DNA of 6,000 nt. It comes from Actinomycetes bacterium (GTDB lineage: Bacteria > Actinomycetota > Acidimicrobiia > Acidimicrobiales > Acidimicrobiaceae). Positions 1-6,000 of the stretch are shown here, piece after piece; within the stretch, counting starts at the first letter, position 1; each line of letters begins with the position of its first letter. The notes under the pieces are model-generated. The model was not told the DNA's origin. It saw only the letters and a program-made list of their open reading frames with translations, and made no database searches. The DNA lies in the NCBI GenBank assembly GCA_021790855.1, contig JAJYFP010000044.1, positions 1-6,000 of the forward strand, given 5' to 3'. Both the position numbers and the translations under genes were made by a program.

Positions 1-1
1 C

Positions 2-307
2 GGGAAAGAGATCACAGATCTCGAGCTCAAAGACTTCCTCCTCGTCAACCTGGTAGATAGGCTTTACCCTGGGCGCTCGAAAACTTTGCCACCTAACACC
101 AGATCGGAGTTGCTACAGACCAAAGTCATATCTCTTGAGCTTCAAAACGCGAGTGCAAAAGTGAGAAATGACCCGCTGGATCTATCCATCAAAGATGGTA
201 GATGGGTTGGCACAGTTCCAATACAGACCCTCTTCAATGTCGCTGACACTGAACTTCGTCCTAAACTCGGAAGAAGCATAACCAAAAAGACGGAGGCCGT
301 TTCTTAG
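2..307 (+). CDS. Pyridoxamine 5'-phosphate oxidase-like flavoprotein, C-terminal part (5' end outside window)
   Basis: The reading frame is open from base 2 to a TAG at 305-307, giving 101 visible residues with no credible internal start, so the gene begins upstream of the window. The visible part has the hallmarks I remember from the C-terminal half of actinobacterial Pyridox_ox_2 (NimA-like, split-barrel FMN-binding) proteins. In order these are a helix after an ITDLELK segment, the YPGR motif (residues 22-25), PPNTRSELLQT (30-40), a beta strand VISLEL running into NASAKVR (49-55), then DGRWVGTVPI (65-74), normally the last conserved barrel segment. Family members are usually about 200-230 residues, so roughly half is missing. 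They bind FMN or a related flavin, but the substrate of most is unknown, and this fragment does not show whether the FMN-contacting residues are intact. The tail after residue 86 is basic and unconserved. The gene converges on the glutamate dehydrogenase gene and overlaps it by four bases. The family call is from remembered motif order. Confidence 0.8.
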   Translation, partial: GKEITDLELKDFLLVNLVDRLYPGRSKTLPPNTRSELLQTKVISLELQNASAKVRNDPLDLSIKDGRWVGTVPIQTLFNVADTELRPKLGRSITKKTEAVS

Positions 308-337
308 GAAACGAAACCACGTTCCTTAGCCTCCATC
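284..337 (-). terminator. Candidate Rho-independent terminator of the glutamate dehydrogenase gene
   Basis: Read on the - strand, GATGGAGGC (337-329) can pair with GCCTCCGTC (297-289). This makes a 9-bp GC-rich stem with one G-U wobble, followed immediately by TTTTT (288-284). The 31-nt loop holds a second perfect hairpin, CGTTTC-CTAA-GAAACG (313-298), adjoining the 3' arm, so the two stems could stack. On the + strand the outer stem is interrupted by an A-C mismatch and no T-run follows, so it reads as a terminator for the - strand gene only. It lies unusually within coding DNA: the 5' arm covers the last codons of the dehydrogenase and the 3' arm and T-run cover the last codons of the convergent flavoprotein gene. 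The large loop and short T-run keep confidence moderate. Confidence 0.5.
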
Positions 338-3300
338 GACCTGACCAACAAAGCTATCTCTCGAATAGTTACATACAGTTGAGGCAAAGACACCTCTTCT
401 TCTCCAGCATCTAGCGATTTGAGAACTGCCTTGATCTTTTCAAGATGCTCCCGATGCCGAAGTCCCCAGAGAGCTATCGGATCCATGGAAGCTTCACGTT
501 CATCTATACGAGACTCAAGGTACCTAGTGGCGCTCCTTGCTAGTTCAATCTGTATCGAAGAAAGATCAACAAAGAGGAGTTCCCGAGAAGACTCTTCCCA
601 GTGGTTTCCAACTGGTACCGCTGAAAGAAAAGATCTCAGTTTTGGAAGATTCGCCAACGTTCCTACCGCAAAAAATATCCGTGCCGCCTTTACCGGCGAA
701 CCCAAGTTGAACTCTTCCTCCAGCATAACCACAGCCGGAACCGCAACTAACGTATCAATTGCTCCGAAAAATGTTGCAACGTTTTCATCCATGCCACTCT
801 TTAGTAGCTCCGCGGTACGTCTCCGCAATCGATCCAAACCCGATTTATCAAGGGCAAAAGACAAGTTGTCGTAGATATCGGGAAGCGCTGGTTCGAAACG
901 TCCAATGACATCAGACAAAGCCTGGCTCATCTGGCCGGAAGTTATGAGCCAACGAGCCACTCTAAAGCTGGCAAGGGCCACCCGATTCATGAGCGACACC
1001 CGAAGCTCTTGATCTACCTGATCCTGGTCAATGAGGCGTTGTATCCAACTATGAACATCAAGAATCTCCAACGCAGCCAAAAGCGCTTTCGCAGCTTCTT
1101 GTACAGACACTGATGAGATTTCAGCTAACTCAAACACCGCCGTAATGCCGACCAAATTTACTAAACGATTTGCGGCAACGGTCGCAATTATCTCCTTCTT
1201 CAAGGGATGATATGAGCTCTTGGGGTTGAACTTTGACGAGATCAACTCTGGAAAGTACTCAAGATACATAGAGATACTGAACTCATCTGAAACCAAAGGA
1301 GAGTTCAGTATGTGATGGTAGAGATCTAATTTCGCATACGCTAGCAGAACCGATAGTTCGGGCCGAGTTATTGTTCCACCCTTGGAGGCAATCTCCAGCA
1401 CTCGCTTCGGCGTAGGCAGGAACTCGACGTCAGGATCCAGCTCGCTCTCGGACATAAGTCGCTCTGTGAGGCGAGAGATGGCGTTCATCTTGGATCTAGC
1501 CTGCAGATGACTAGCTGACAGGATCCAGTTTTGGTATACATTGTCCTCCAATACCTGAGACTGCACCTCAGAGGTAGCTGCAAACAATATTGGAATTCGT
1601 TCTGACGCTGTAATTCTGCCAGCCTCAATAGCAGATGCGAGAAGAACCTTAAGGTTTACCTCATGATCAGAGGTATCAACGCCCGCAGAGTTGTCAATAG
1701 CATCGGAGTTACACCTTCCTCCTAAAAGTGAATACTCGATACGTCCTCTTTGAGTAAACCCCAGGTTTCCCCCTTCCCCCACGACCTTGACTCTGAGCTC
1801 CTTGGCACTTACTCGAACTGCATCGTTACTGCGGTCAGACACTTCCTCGTGCGTCTCTGTTGAAGCCTTTACATAGGTGCCAATTCCACCATTCCACAAG
1901 AGATCGACGGGAGCCTTCAATATAGCTTTTACGACTTGCGCAGGCTCGTACGACCCTGGTTCAATGCCAAGGACTTGTGCCACCTGAGGAGAGATCGCAA
2001 GCGTTTTCAACTTCCGAGAATAGACACCGCCTCCTTCGGAGATCTTCGTAACGTCATAGTCTTGCCAAGACGAGTGACTAAGTTCGAAAAGCCTCTCACG
2101 TTCGCTATAAGCCATCTCTGCATCGGGATTAGGGTCCAAGAAAATGTCGCGATGATCAAACGCCGCTACTAAACGCATAGATTTAGATAACAGCATTCCA
2201 TTGCCAAACACATCGCCAGACATGTCTCCAATACCTACGACCTTTATAGGATCGCGCTCTGGATCAACATGCAACGCTCCAAAGTGATGACGTACAGACA
2301 TCCAGGCGCCTTTTGCGGTAATGGCCATCTTCTTATGGTCATACCCTTGGGATCCACCCGATGCAAATGCATCACCGAGCCAGAATCCTCTTTGAGTTGC
2401 AATGTCATTAGCGATGTCGGAAAATGTAGCGGTACCCTTGTCGGCTGCAACAACCAAGTAAGCATCCTCGCCATCTAGCACAGGAACGTCTGCTGGATGT
2501 ACAACTTTACTGTCCACAATGTTGTCCGTAAGGTCAAAAAGTGCAGAGATAAACTCTCGATAACTCTCTACAACCTTCCCCGGATCCTTGGCGCCCTCAC
2601 CACGTACAACGAATCCGCCTTTTGCTCCAACTGGTACTATGACTGAGTTCTTAACACTTTGAGCTTTCATCAATCCTAAGATCTCGATTCTGAAATCCTC
2701 AAGTCGATCGGACCATCTGATACCACCTCTAGCAACGTCGCCGCCCCTTAAATGAACGGCCTCGGTAGTCTTAGAGAGAAAATAAAACTCATGCTTAGGT
2801 AAAGGTTGCGGAAGTAGATACCCAAGAGAAGACGGATCTAGCTTAAGAGCAACTCCTGATGGCAAAGAAGGCAAGAAGAAGTTAGTACGCACAGTAGCTC
2901 TAATCAATGTCGATATCGCTCGAAACATCTTGTCGAAGTCCAATGACTCCACATGCGCTAGCTGCTCTTGGAGCTTCTCTACATCACCAGGAACACTCTG
3001 GCGTACTGCGAAATCATTGTTATCTGAACCTTTAAAGTGAGAGTAAAACTGTCTCACCAAGATCTCTGATATCCGTGGATTGCTTTTCAGGGCCGACTTG
3101 ATGTAACTAGCCGAGAATCCGAGATTCGAAAACCTAAGGTAGTGTGCATAGGCCCGAAGTAAACATACGTCCCGATACGTCAACGATGCACTTACAACCA
3201 GTGAGTTGAGTTCATCGTCCTCACCGCTGCCAGTCCAGATTTCAAGCATGGCCGCTTTAGCTCGCGCTAGGTCAGCTTCACCAACAGGCCCAAGTTCTCC

Positions 3301-5100
3301 CTTCAAACCCCGAACTTCAATACCTAAGTCCAACAACCAACCCGATTCTTCACCAAAATTGAACCTATAGGGCAGTTCATTGATGACAGTAAAGCCAAAG
3401 TGCTCTACAACAGGAAGTATTTCAGAAAGCGCCATCCAAGGACCAATCTTGAAGATTCTCATACGGAGATCGGTATCAGATTCGTCACGATAGCCAAGAT
3501 CAATGTCCAAAGTACGTTCAAGCCTTCGAAGTTCATCAAAGTGGAGTACATCTCTAGCACCTTGTTCGGGTCCATAGTCGTCGCAATAAGAGACCTCAAG
3601 GCTCTTCCAGTAACTCTGAAACATCAAAGAAGCACTCGACTCTCCTGTAACTTGAACCAGAGCAACTTTGAACCTCTCGCCCCACGACATGGATATGTTG
3701 TCAAGTTCATCTTCCAAGGTCGCGTAGTCTTGGTCGTCAAGGAGTTCTGCCGAAGTATCAATCACGAAAGACATGAAACATCTTCGTCCTTCAACTACAG
3801 AAGCACTGATCTCCGTACTATTTGGTCCAAAACGCTCTTCGAACTTTTCGTTAAAGTCTTCCGCCAGATGTTCAGAGTATCGAGATGCCGGCAAGACCAC
3901 GTCTACTCTCAGCTGAGCCATCTGAGAGTATTTTTTATAGGAGAATATTACCAACTTCAATCTTGGTATCTCTTCAACGGACAGAGCAACGGCGACAAGG
4001 TCACGAAGCTCATCTCTCGATATCGACAGAATCTCATCGGGAGGTAGGAGCTGGATAAAATCTAACGCCGAGCGGTTTGCATAGCTTGCCTCAGCTAAAG
4101 AAAGCGACGAAGTGACATAGCTGATCTTCTCTCGAAGAAACGACAAACGAGAGATCGCGTGAGATAGTTTAGGTGGAACGAATACGCCAAAAAACGTGCT
4201 TCTTGTTCCAAGAGCAGTGTTTACTAGTTCAATTACTCGAAGTTTTGTCTTGCGAACAACAGGCGAGGAAAGATTGGCGACTCCCACAAACAGCTGAGTC
4301 TCTCCCTTTTCATAAGTAGGGCTGAGTTCACCCAAATAACCCTGCACATCTCCGTGGCTGGCATCGTCAATACGACATCCAAGCCACTTAGTTTTATGAT
4401 CTGACTCTAATCTCGCACTTATTGGAAGAAAGTTACCGAGTCCAAGAGCCTCAAAGGCCAACTCTGACTCTAGATGCTCTTCCACCAGAGGTTGTGCTTG
4501 CCGATTAAGTTCCACGAACATCTCTTGCAGGTCACTGTGCAGCAAGACGAGTTGATGGTACGCACTTCTCAGTGATTCCGCTAGATTCTCAAGATCTTCA
4601 GAGGTGGCAAGTTGTTCAAACTCAGCATAAAAAAGGGACACCTGATCCGACTCGGGATCGCTCTTTTTTACGACCTCGATTCGAGAGGAAGGTATCATGG
4701 GATGGATAGAGAAGCTGGAAGTAAATCCACGCTCTCTCATGACCTCTGTGAAGGTGTCCACCAGATACTTCATATCCGGCGTAACTATGGCAATGAAACA
4801 TGTCGAGCCATCTAAATCCTCTGTTGATACACTCGGTCCTCCACCTGGTATATCAACGACGTTATGACATCGACCTACCACGACACCAATCTTTGAGTCT
4901 ACTTCATAAGCATCTATTGCACTGTAAAGCTCAAATGCAGCTCTGGCAATGAGGTTGGAGGGAACAGAGGAAACCTCCTCCGAACTCATTCCTCCAACGA
5001 CGTAATCGAAAAGCTTTTCAAGCTCCACAGGAAGCTCCCCTGCTAACGTAACGAGTAACTCGAGCGCCTTTGCTCGAGATCCTCGAACTACCTCTTCCAT
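304..5100 (-). CDS. gdh: NAD-specific glutamate dehydrogenase, large (180-kDa class)
   Basis: Oxidatively deaminates L-glutamate to 2-oxoglutarate and ammonium with NAD+, in the cytoplasm. I place the start at the ATG at 5100 (1598 aa), six bases after GGGAG; a GTG at 5163 in the same frame would give 1619 aa but has no properly spaced ribosome site. Numbering from the ATG, the divergent N-terminal half carries three ACT-like segments (around 99-136, 380-425 and 554-580) and a helical region (about 640-689). The catalytic core follows: ARGGIRWSDR (790-799), K817, PVGAKGG (823-829) with K827 matching the catalytic lysine of small GDHs, AADKGTA (885-891) with D887 in the catalytic aspartate position, the dinucleotide-binding loop GIGDMSGDVFGNG (956-968), NGGIGTY (1070-1076), GEGGNLG (1108-1114) and DNSAGVD (1136-1142). 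A helical C-terminal domain begins near TRPELSVLLAY (1245-1255). Length and domain order are normal for the family (for example mycobacterial Gdh) and the frame is intact, so it should be active. Members are allosterically regulated through the N-terminal part. It may be co-transcribed with the upstream SDR gene. Function is near certain; the effector is not readable. Confidence 0.96.
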   Translation of the reverse strand: MEEVVRGSRAKALELLVTLAGELPVELEKLFDYVVGGMSSEEVSSVPSNLIARAAFELYSAIDAYEVDSKIGVVVGRCHNVVDIPGGGPSVSTEDLDGSTCFIAIVTPDMKYLVDTFTEVMRERGFTSSFSIHPMIPSSRIEVVKKSDPESDQVSLFYAEFEQLATSEDLENLAESLRSAYHQLVLLHSDLQEMFVELNRQAQPLVEEHLESELAFEALGLGNFLPISARLESDHKTKWLGCRIDDASHGDVQGYLGELSPTYEKGETQLFVGVANLSSPVVRKTKLRVIELVNTALGTRSTFFGVFVPPKLSHAISRLSFLREKISYVTSSLSLAEASYANRSALDFIQLLPPDEILSISRDELRDLVAVALSVEEIPRLKLVIFSYKKYSQMAQLRVDVVLPASRYSEHLAEDFNEKFEERFGPNSTEISASVVEGRRCFMSFVIDTSAELLDDQDYATLEDELDNISMSWGERFKVALVQVTGESSASLMFQSYWKSLEVSYCDDYGPEQGARDVLHFDELRRLERTLDIDLGYRDESDTDLRMRIFKIGPWMALSEILPVVEHFGFTVINELPYRFNFGEESGWLLDLGIEVRGLKGELGPVGEADLARAKAAMLEIWTGSGEDDELNSLVVSASLTYRDVCLLRAYAHYLRFSNLGFSASYIKSALKSNPRISEILVRQFYSHFKGSDNNDFAVRQSVPGDVEKLQEQLAHVESLDFDKMFRAISTLIRATVRTNFFLPSLPSGVALKLDPSSLGYLLPQPLPKHEFYFLSKTTEAVHLRGGDVARGGIRWSDRLEDFRIEILGLMKAQSVKNSVIVPVGAKGGFVVRGEGAKDPGKVVESYREFISALFDLTDNIVDSKVVHPADVPVLDGEDAYLVVAADKGTATFSDIANDIATQRGFWLGDAFASGGSQGYDHKKMAITAKGAWMSVRHHFGALHVDPERDPIKVVGIGDMSGDVFGNGMLLSKSMRLVAAFDHRDIFLDPNPDAEMAYSERERLFELSHSSWQDYDVTKISEGGGVYSRKLKTLAISPQVAQVLGIEPGSYEPAQVVKAILKAPVDLLWNGGIGTYVKASTETHEEVSDRSNDAVRVSAKELRVKVVGEGGNLGFTQRGRIEYSLLGGRCNSDAIDNSAGVDTSDHEVNLKVLLASAIEAGRITASERIPILFAATSEVQSQVLEDNVYQNWILSASHLQARSKMNAISRLTERLMSESELDPDVEFLPTPKRVLEIASKGGTITRPELSVLLAYAKLDLYHHILNSPLVSDEFSISMYLEYFPELISSKFNPKSSYHPLKKEIIATVAANRLVNLVGITAVFELAEISSVSVQEAAKALLAALEILDVHSWIQRLIDQDQVDQELRVSLMNRVALASFRVARWLITSGQMSQALSDVIGRFEPALPDIYDNLSFALDKSGLDRLRRRTAELLKSGMDENVATFFGAIDTLVAVPAVVMLEEEFNLGSPVKAARIFFAVGTLANLPKLRSFLSAVPVGNHWEESSRELLFVDLSSIQIELARSATRYLESRIDEREASMDPIALWGLRHREHLEKIKAVLKSLDAGEEEVSLPQLYVTIREIALLVRSMEAKERGFVS

Positions 5101-5106
5101 CTGTAT

Positions 5107-5111
5107 CTCCC
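5107..5111 (-). promoter_or_regulatory. Ribosome binding site that decides the glutamate dehydrogenase start
   Basis: GGGAG on the - strand lies six bases upstream of the ATG at 5098-5100, a near-ideal Shine-Dalgarno arrangement. The two upstream in-frame candidates are weaker. The GTG at 5163 has only AAG directly abutting it, and the ATG at 5145 has its nearest AAGG about 17 bases away. The 21 residues gained from the GTG are rich in Gly and Thr (KLSGGMTTGLTT and so on) and do not look like part of the conserved N-terminal helical region, which begins just after the ATG. This supports a 1598-residue product. Confidence 0.6.
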
Positions 5112-5164
5112 GAAGTGAACCGTCGGTGGTTAACCCCGTTGTCATGCCACCGGACAGTTTCACC

Positions 5165-5228
5165 TTAGCAGAGTCATCATAAAAACGATATGACAGAGCA
5201 TTTGCTTAGTTCACTTCAACTCTGTTAA
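5165..5228 (-). repeat. Imperfect inverted repeat spanning the SDR-dehydrogenase spacer
   Basis: On the - strand, TTAACAGAGT (5228-5219, beginning with the SDR stop codon) is complementary to ACTCTGCTAA (5174-5165, ending one base before the GTG at 5163) in 9 of 10 positions, with 44 bases between. The first arm can instead pair with GCTCTGT (5199-5193), giving a 7-bp stem with one wobble. That alternative is followed after seven bases by a TTTTT run (5186-5182). The arms are mutually exclusive, but short matches like these can arise by chance in a spacer of this size, so a regulatory role is only a suggestion. Confidence 0.3.
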
Positions 5229-5986
5229 GCCAGCGCCTTTCCTTCAATCAGAGAGTTTCCGCCATCTATTACTATGGTCTGCCCCGTGACATAGGAGGCA
5301 TCATCTGAGGACAAGAACGTTATAACGCTAGCTACCTCATCTGGGGTGCCGCTTCGACCAAATGGGGTAGCTCTTCCATGTCGAGCTTCAAGAGAGGTTT
5401 GCGCCTCAGATGCGATCCAACCTGGTGCCACCGCATTTACAGTAATGCCATGAGGAGCCAACTCAAGAGCCAGCGTTTTCACAACTCCTATCATCGCCGC
5501 TTTTGCCGCTGCGTAGCCGACCTCTCCTGTGCTGGCTTGCAGGAAACCCGTAGTAGAGGCGACCATCACTATCCTCCCGCAGCGACTCTCGGACAAGTGC
5601 TGGATCGCTTCTCTGGAAACCAAAAAGGCCGTGGTAAGATTACGCGCTAGCGAAAGATTCCACTGCATCAACGAGGTATCTTTCGCTAATGCAAACTCTT
5701 CTGGGCAAGAGACACTTCCCATACCCGCGTTGTTCACAACTATGTCGATTCCTCTGAGACTCTTTTTCGCACGCCTGACTAGTTCTCTGACTTGCTCCTC
5801 CTCGGTCAAATCAAAAACTCCGGCCTCGACAGATACTCCCAGATCTCTCAGTTCGTTACGTCGCTCAAAAATCCGCTCAGTAGTTGAGGTTATAAACAAC
5901 TGAAATCCCATATGGGCAAAACGTTTGGCAGTCGCAAAGCCGATACCTCCCGTCGATCCCGCACCAGTAATGAGAACCCTTCGCAC
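5225..5986 (-). CDS. SDR-family NAD(P)-dependent oxidoreductase (FabG-like)
   Basis: A 253-residue classical short-chain dehydrogenase/reductase: a cytoplasmic Rossmann-fold enzyme that interconverts an alcohol and a ketone or aldehyde using NAD(P)H. The cofactor loop is TGAGSTGGIG (residues 7-16), two residues longer than the usual TGxxxGIG. It is followed by D59 (adenine-ring contact), NNAG (85-88), and the catalytic tetrad N110, S144, Y158 and K162 (YAAAK). The PG turn at 188-189 and the C-terminal VTGQTIVIDGG (233-243) are also classical. After beta-2 the segment TSTTER (33-38) offers polar and basic residues where acidic ones mark NAD preference, hinting at NADPH. The start is a GTG at 5986 preceded by AGGGA at a nine-base spacing. 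The frame stays open to the window edge, so an upstream start cannot be excluded. It is FabG-like, but no fatty-acid genes adjoin it, so I would not call it FabG. I recall a subfamily with the same long loop, RNL.TAFLV segment and WIAS/T-Q-E-R pattern; its substrate is unknown to me. It ends 61 bases before the GTG, or 124 before the preferred ATG, of the dehydrogenase, so co-transcription is possible. Confidence 0.93.
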   Translation of the reverse strand: MRRVLITGAGSTGGIGFATAKRFAHMGFQLFITSTTERIFERRNELRDLGVSVEAGVFDLTEEEQVRELVRRAKKSLRGIDIVVNNAGMGSVSCPEEFALAKDTSLMQWNLSLARNLTTAFLVSREAIQHLSESRCGRIVMVASTTGFLQASTGEVGYAAAKAAMIGVVKTLALELAPHGITVNAVAPGWIASEAQTSLEARHGRATPFGRSGTPDEVASVITFLSSDDASYVTGQTIVIDGGNSLIEGKALA

Positions 5987-5995
5987 GAGGCTGTT

Positions 5996-6000
5996 TCCCT
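5996..6000 (-). promoter_or_regulatory. Probable ribosome binding site of the SDR gene
   Basis: AGGGA on the - strand sits nine bases before the GTG at 5984-5986. It touches the window edge, so its 5' extension cannot be seen. The GTG puts the glycine-rich loop at residue 7, the usual distance from the N-terminus for short classical SDRs, which agrees with this start. Confidence 0.45.

Noticed and set aside
86..307. TTG at 86 as the start of a 73-residue protein
   Set aside because: The same frame is open back to the window edge, and the upstream residues (ITDLELK, YPGR) belong to the same conserved family. The true start lies outside the window.
419..874. A 151-codon + strand open frame opposite the dehydrogenase C-terminus
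   Set aside because: Low-complexity Ser/Arg-rich translation, antisense to a real gene, no domain features. A shadow frame.
3400..4047. A 215-codon open frame on the + strand inside the dehydrogenase gene
   Set aside because: It lies wholly antisense to a well-conserved coding region. Its translation is rich in Arg, His, Ser and Phe with no recognisable motif, as expected from reading a gene backwards.
5160..5180. Six-codon leader peptide frame (MMTLLR) on the - strand whose TGA overlaps the GTG at 5163
   Set aside because: No Shine-Dalgarno precedes its ATGs, it contains no run of regulatory codons, and so short a frame is expected by chance.
5176..5181. TATGAT as a -10 promoter element for the dehydrogenase
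   Set aside because: No TTGACA-like hexamer lies 16-18 bases upstream on the - strand (the best match, TTGAAG, is 32 bases away). A promoter here is possible but not supportable.
5529..5903. Open frames on the + strand opposite the SDR gene (also 5378-5650)
   Set aside because: Both are antisense to an SDR with intact catalytic residues, and neither translation resembles a protein family I know.

Overview
This looks like a bacterial chromosome segment carrying ordinary metabolic genes. The gene set and protein style (a 180-kDa-class NAD-glutamate dehydrogenase, a Pyridox_ox_2-like flavoprotein, and an SDR with an expanded glycine loop) resemble Actinomycetota. By eye the base composition is only around half GC, and slightly under half in the line I counted. 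That would fit a lower-GC actinobacterial lineage such as some Acidimicrobiia better than a streptomycete or mycobacterium. The assignment is inference from remembered family resemblance, not a search.

Layout. At the left edge, on the + strand, is the C-terminal half of a pyridoxamine-5'-phosphate-oxidase-like flavoprotein, entering from outside the window and ending at 307. It meets tail-to-tail, with a 4-base overlap, the gene that fills most of the window: a large NAD-dependent glutamate dehydrogenase on the - strand (304 to about 5100, or 5163 with an upstream GTG). A short spacer then separates it from an SDR-family oxidoreductase on the same strand (5225-5986), whose GTG start lies 14 bases from the right edge. 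No stretch over 300 bases lacks a gene, and I see no RNA gene, mobile element, CRISPR array or long repeat.

How it works together. The glutamate dehydrogenase converts glutamate to 2-oxoglutarate and ammonium and is probably the catabolic enzyme of the cell. The SDR gene lies directly upstream on the same strand and may be co-transcribed, but nothing in the sequence ties its substrate to glutamate metabolism. The flavoprotein is convergent and transcribed independently.

The most noteworthy non-coding signal is at the convergent junction. The two overlapping stop codons form the tetraloop of a perfect 6-bp hairpin. This sits inside a larger GC-rich stem followed on the - strand by a T-run, so it is a candidate intrinsic terminator for the dehydrogenase gene, built from coding sequence of both genes. 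I found no convincing undescribed system; the other observations are modest.
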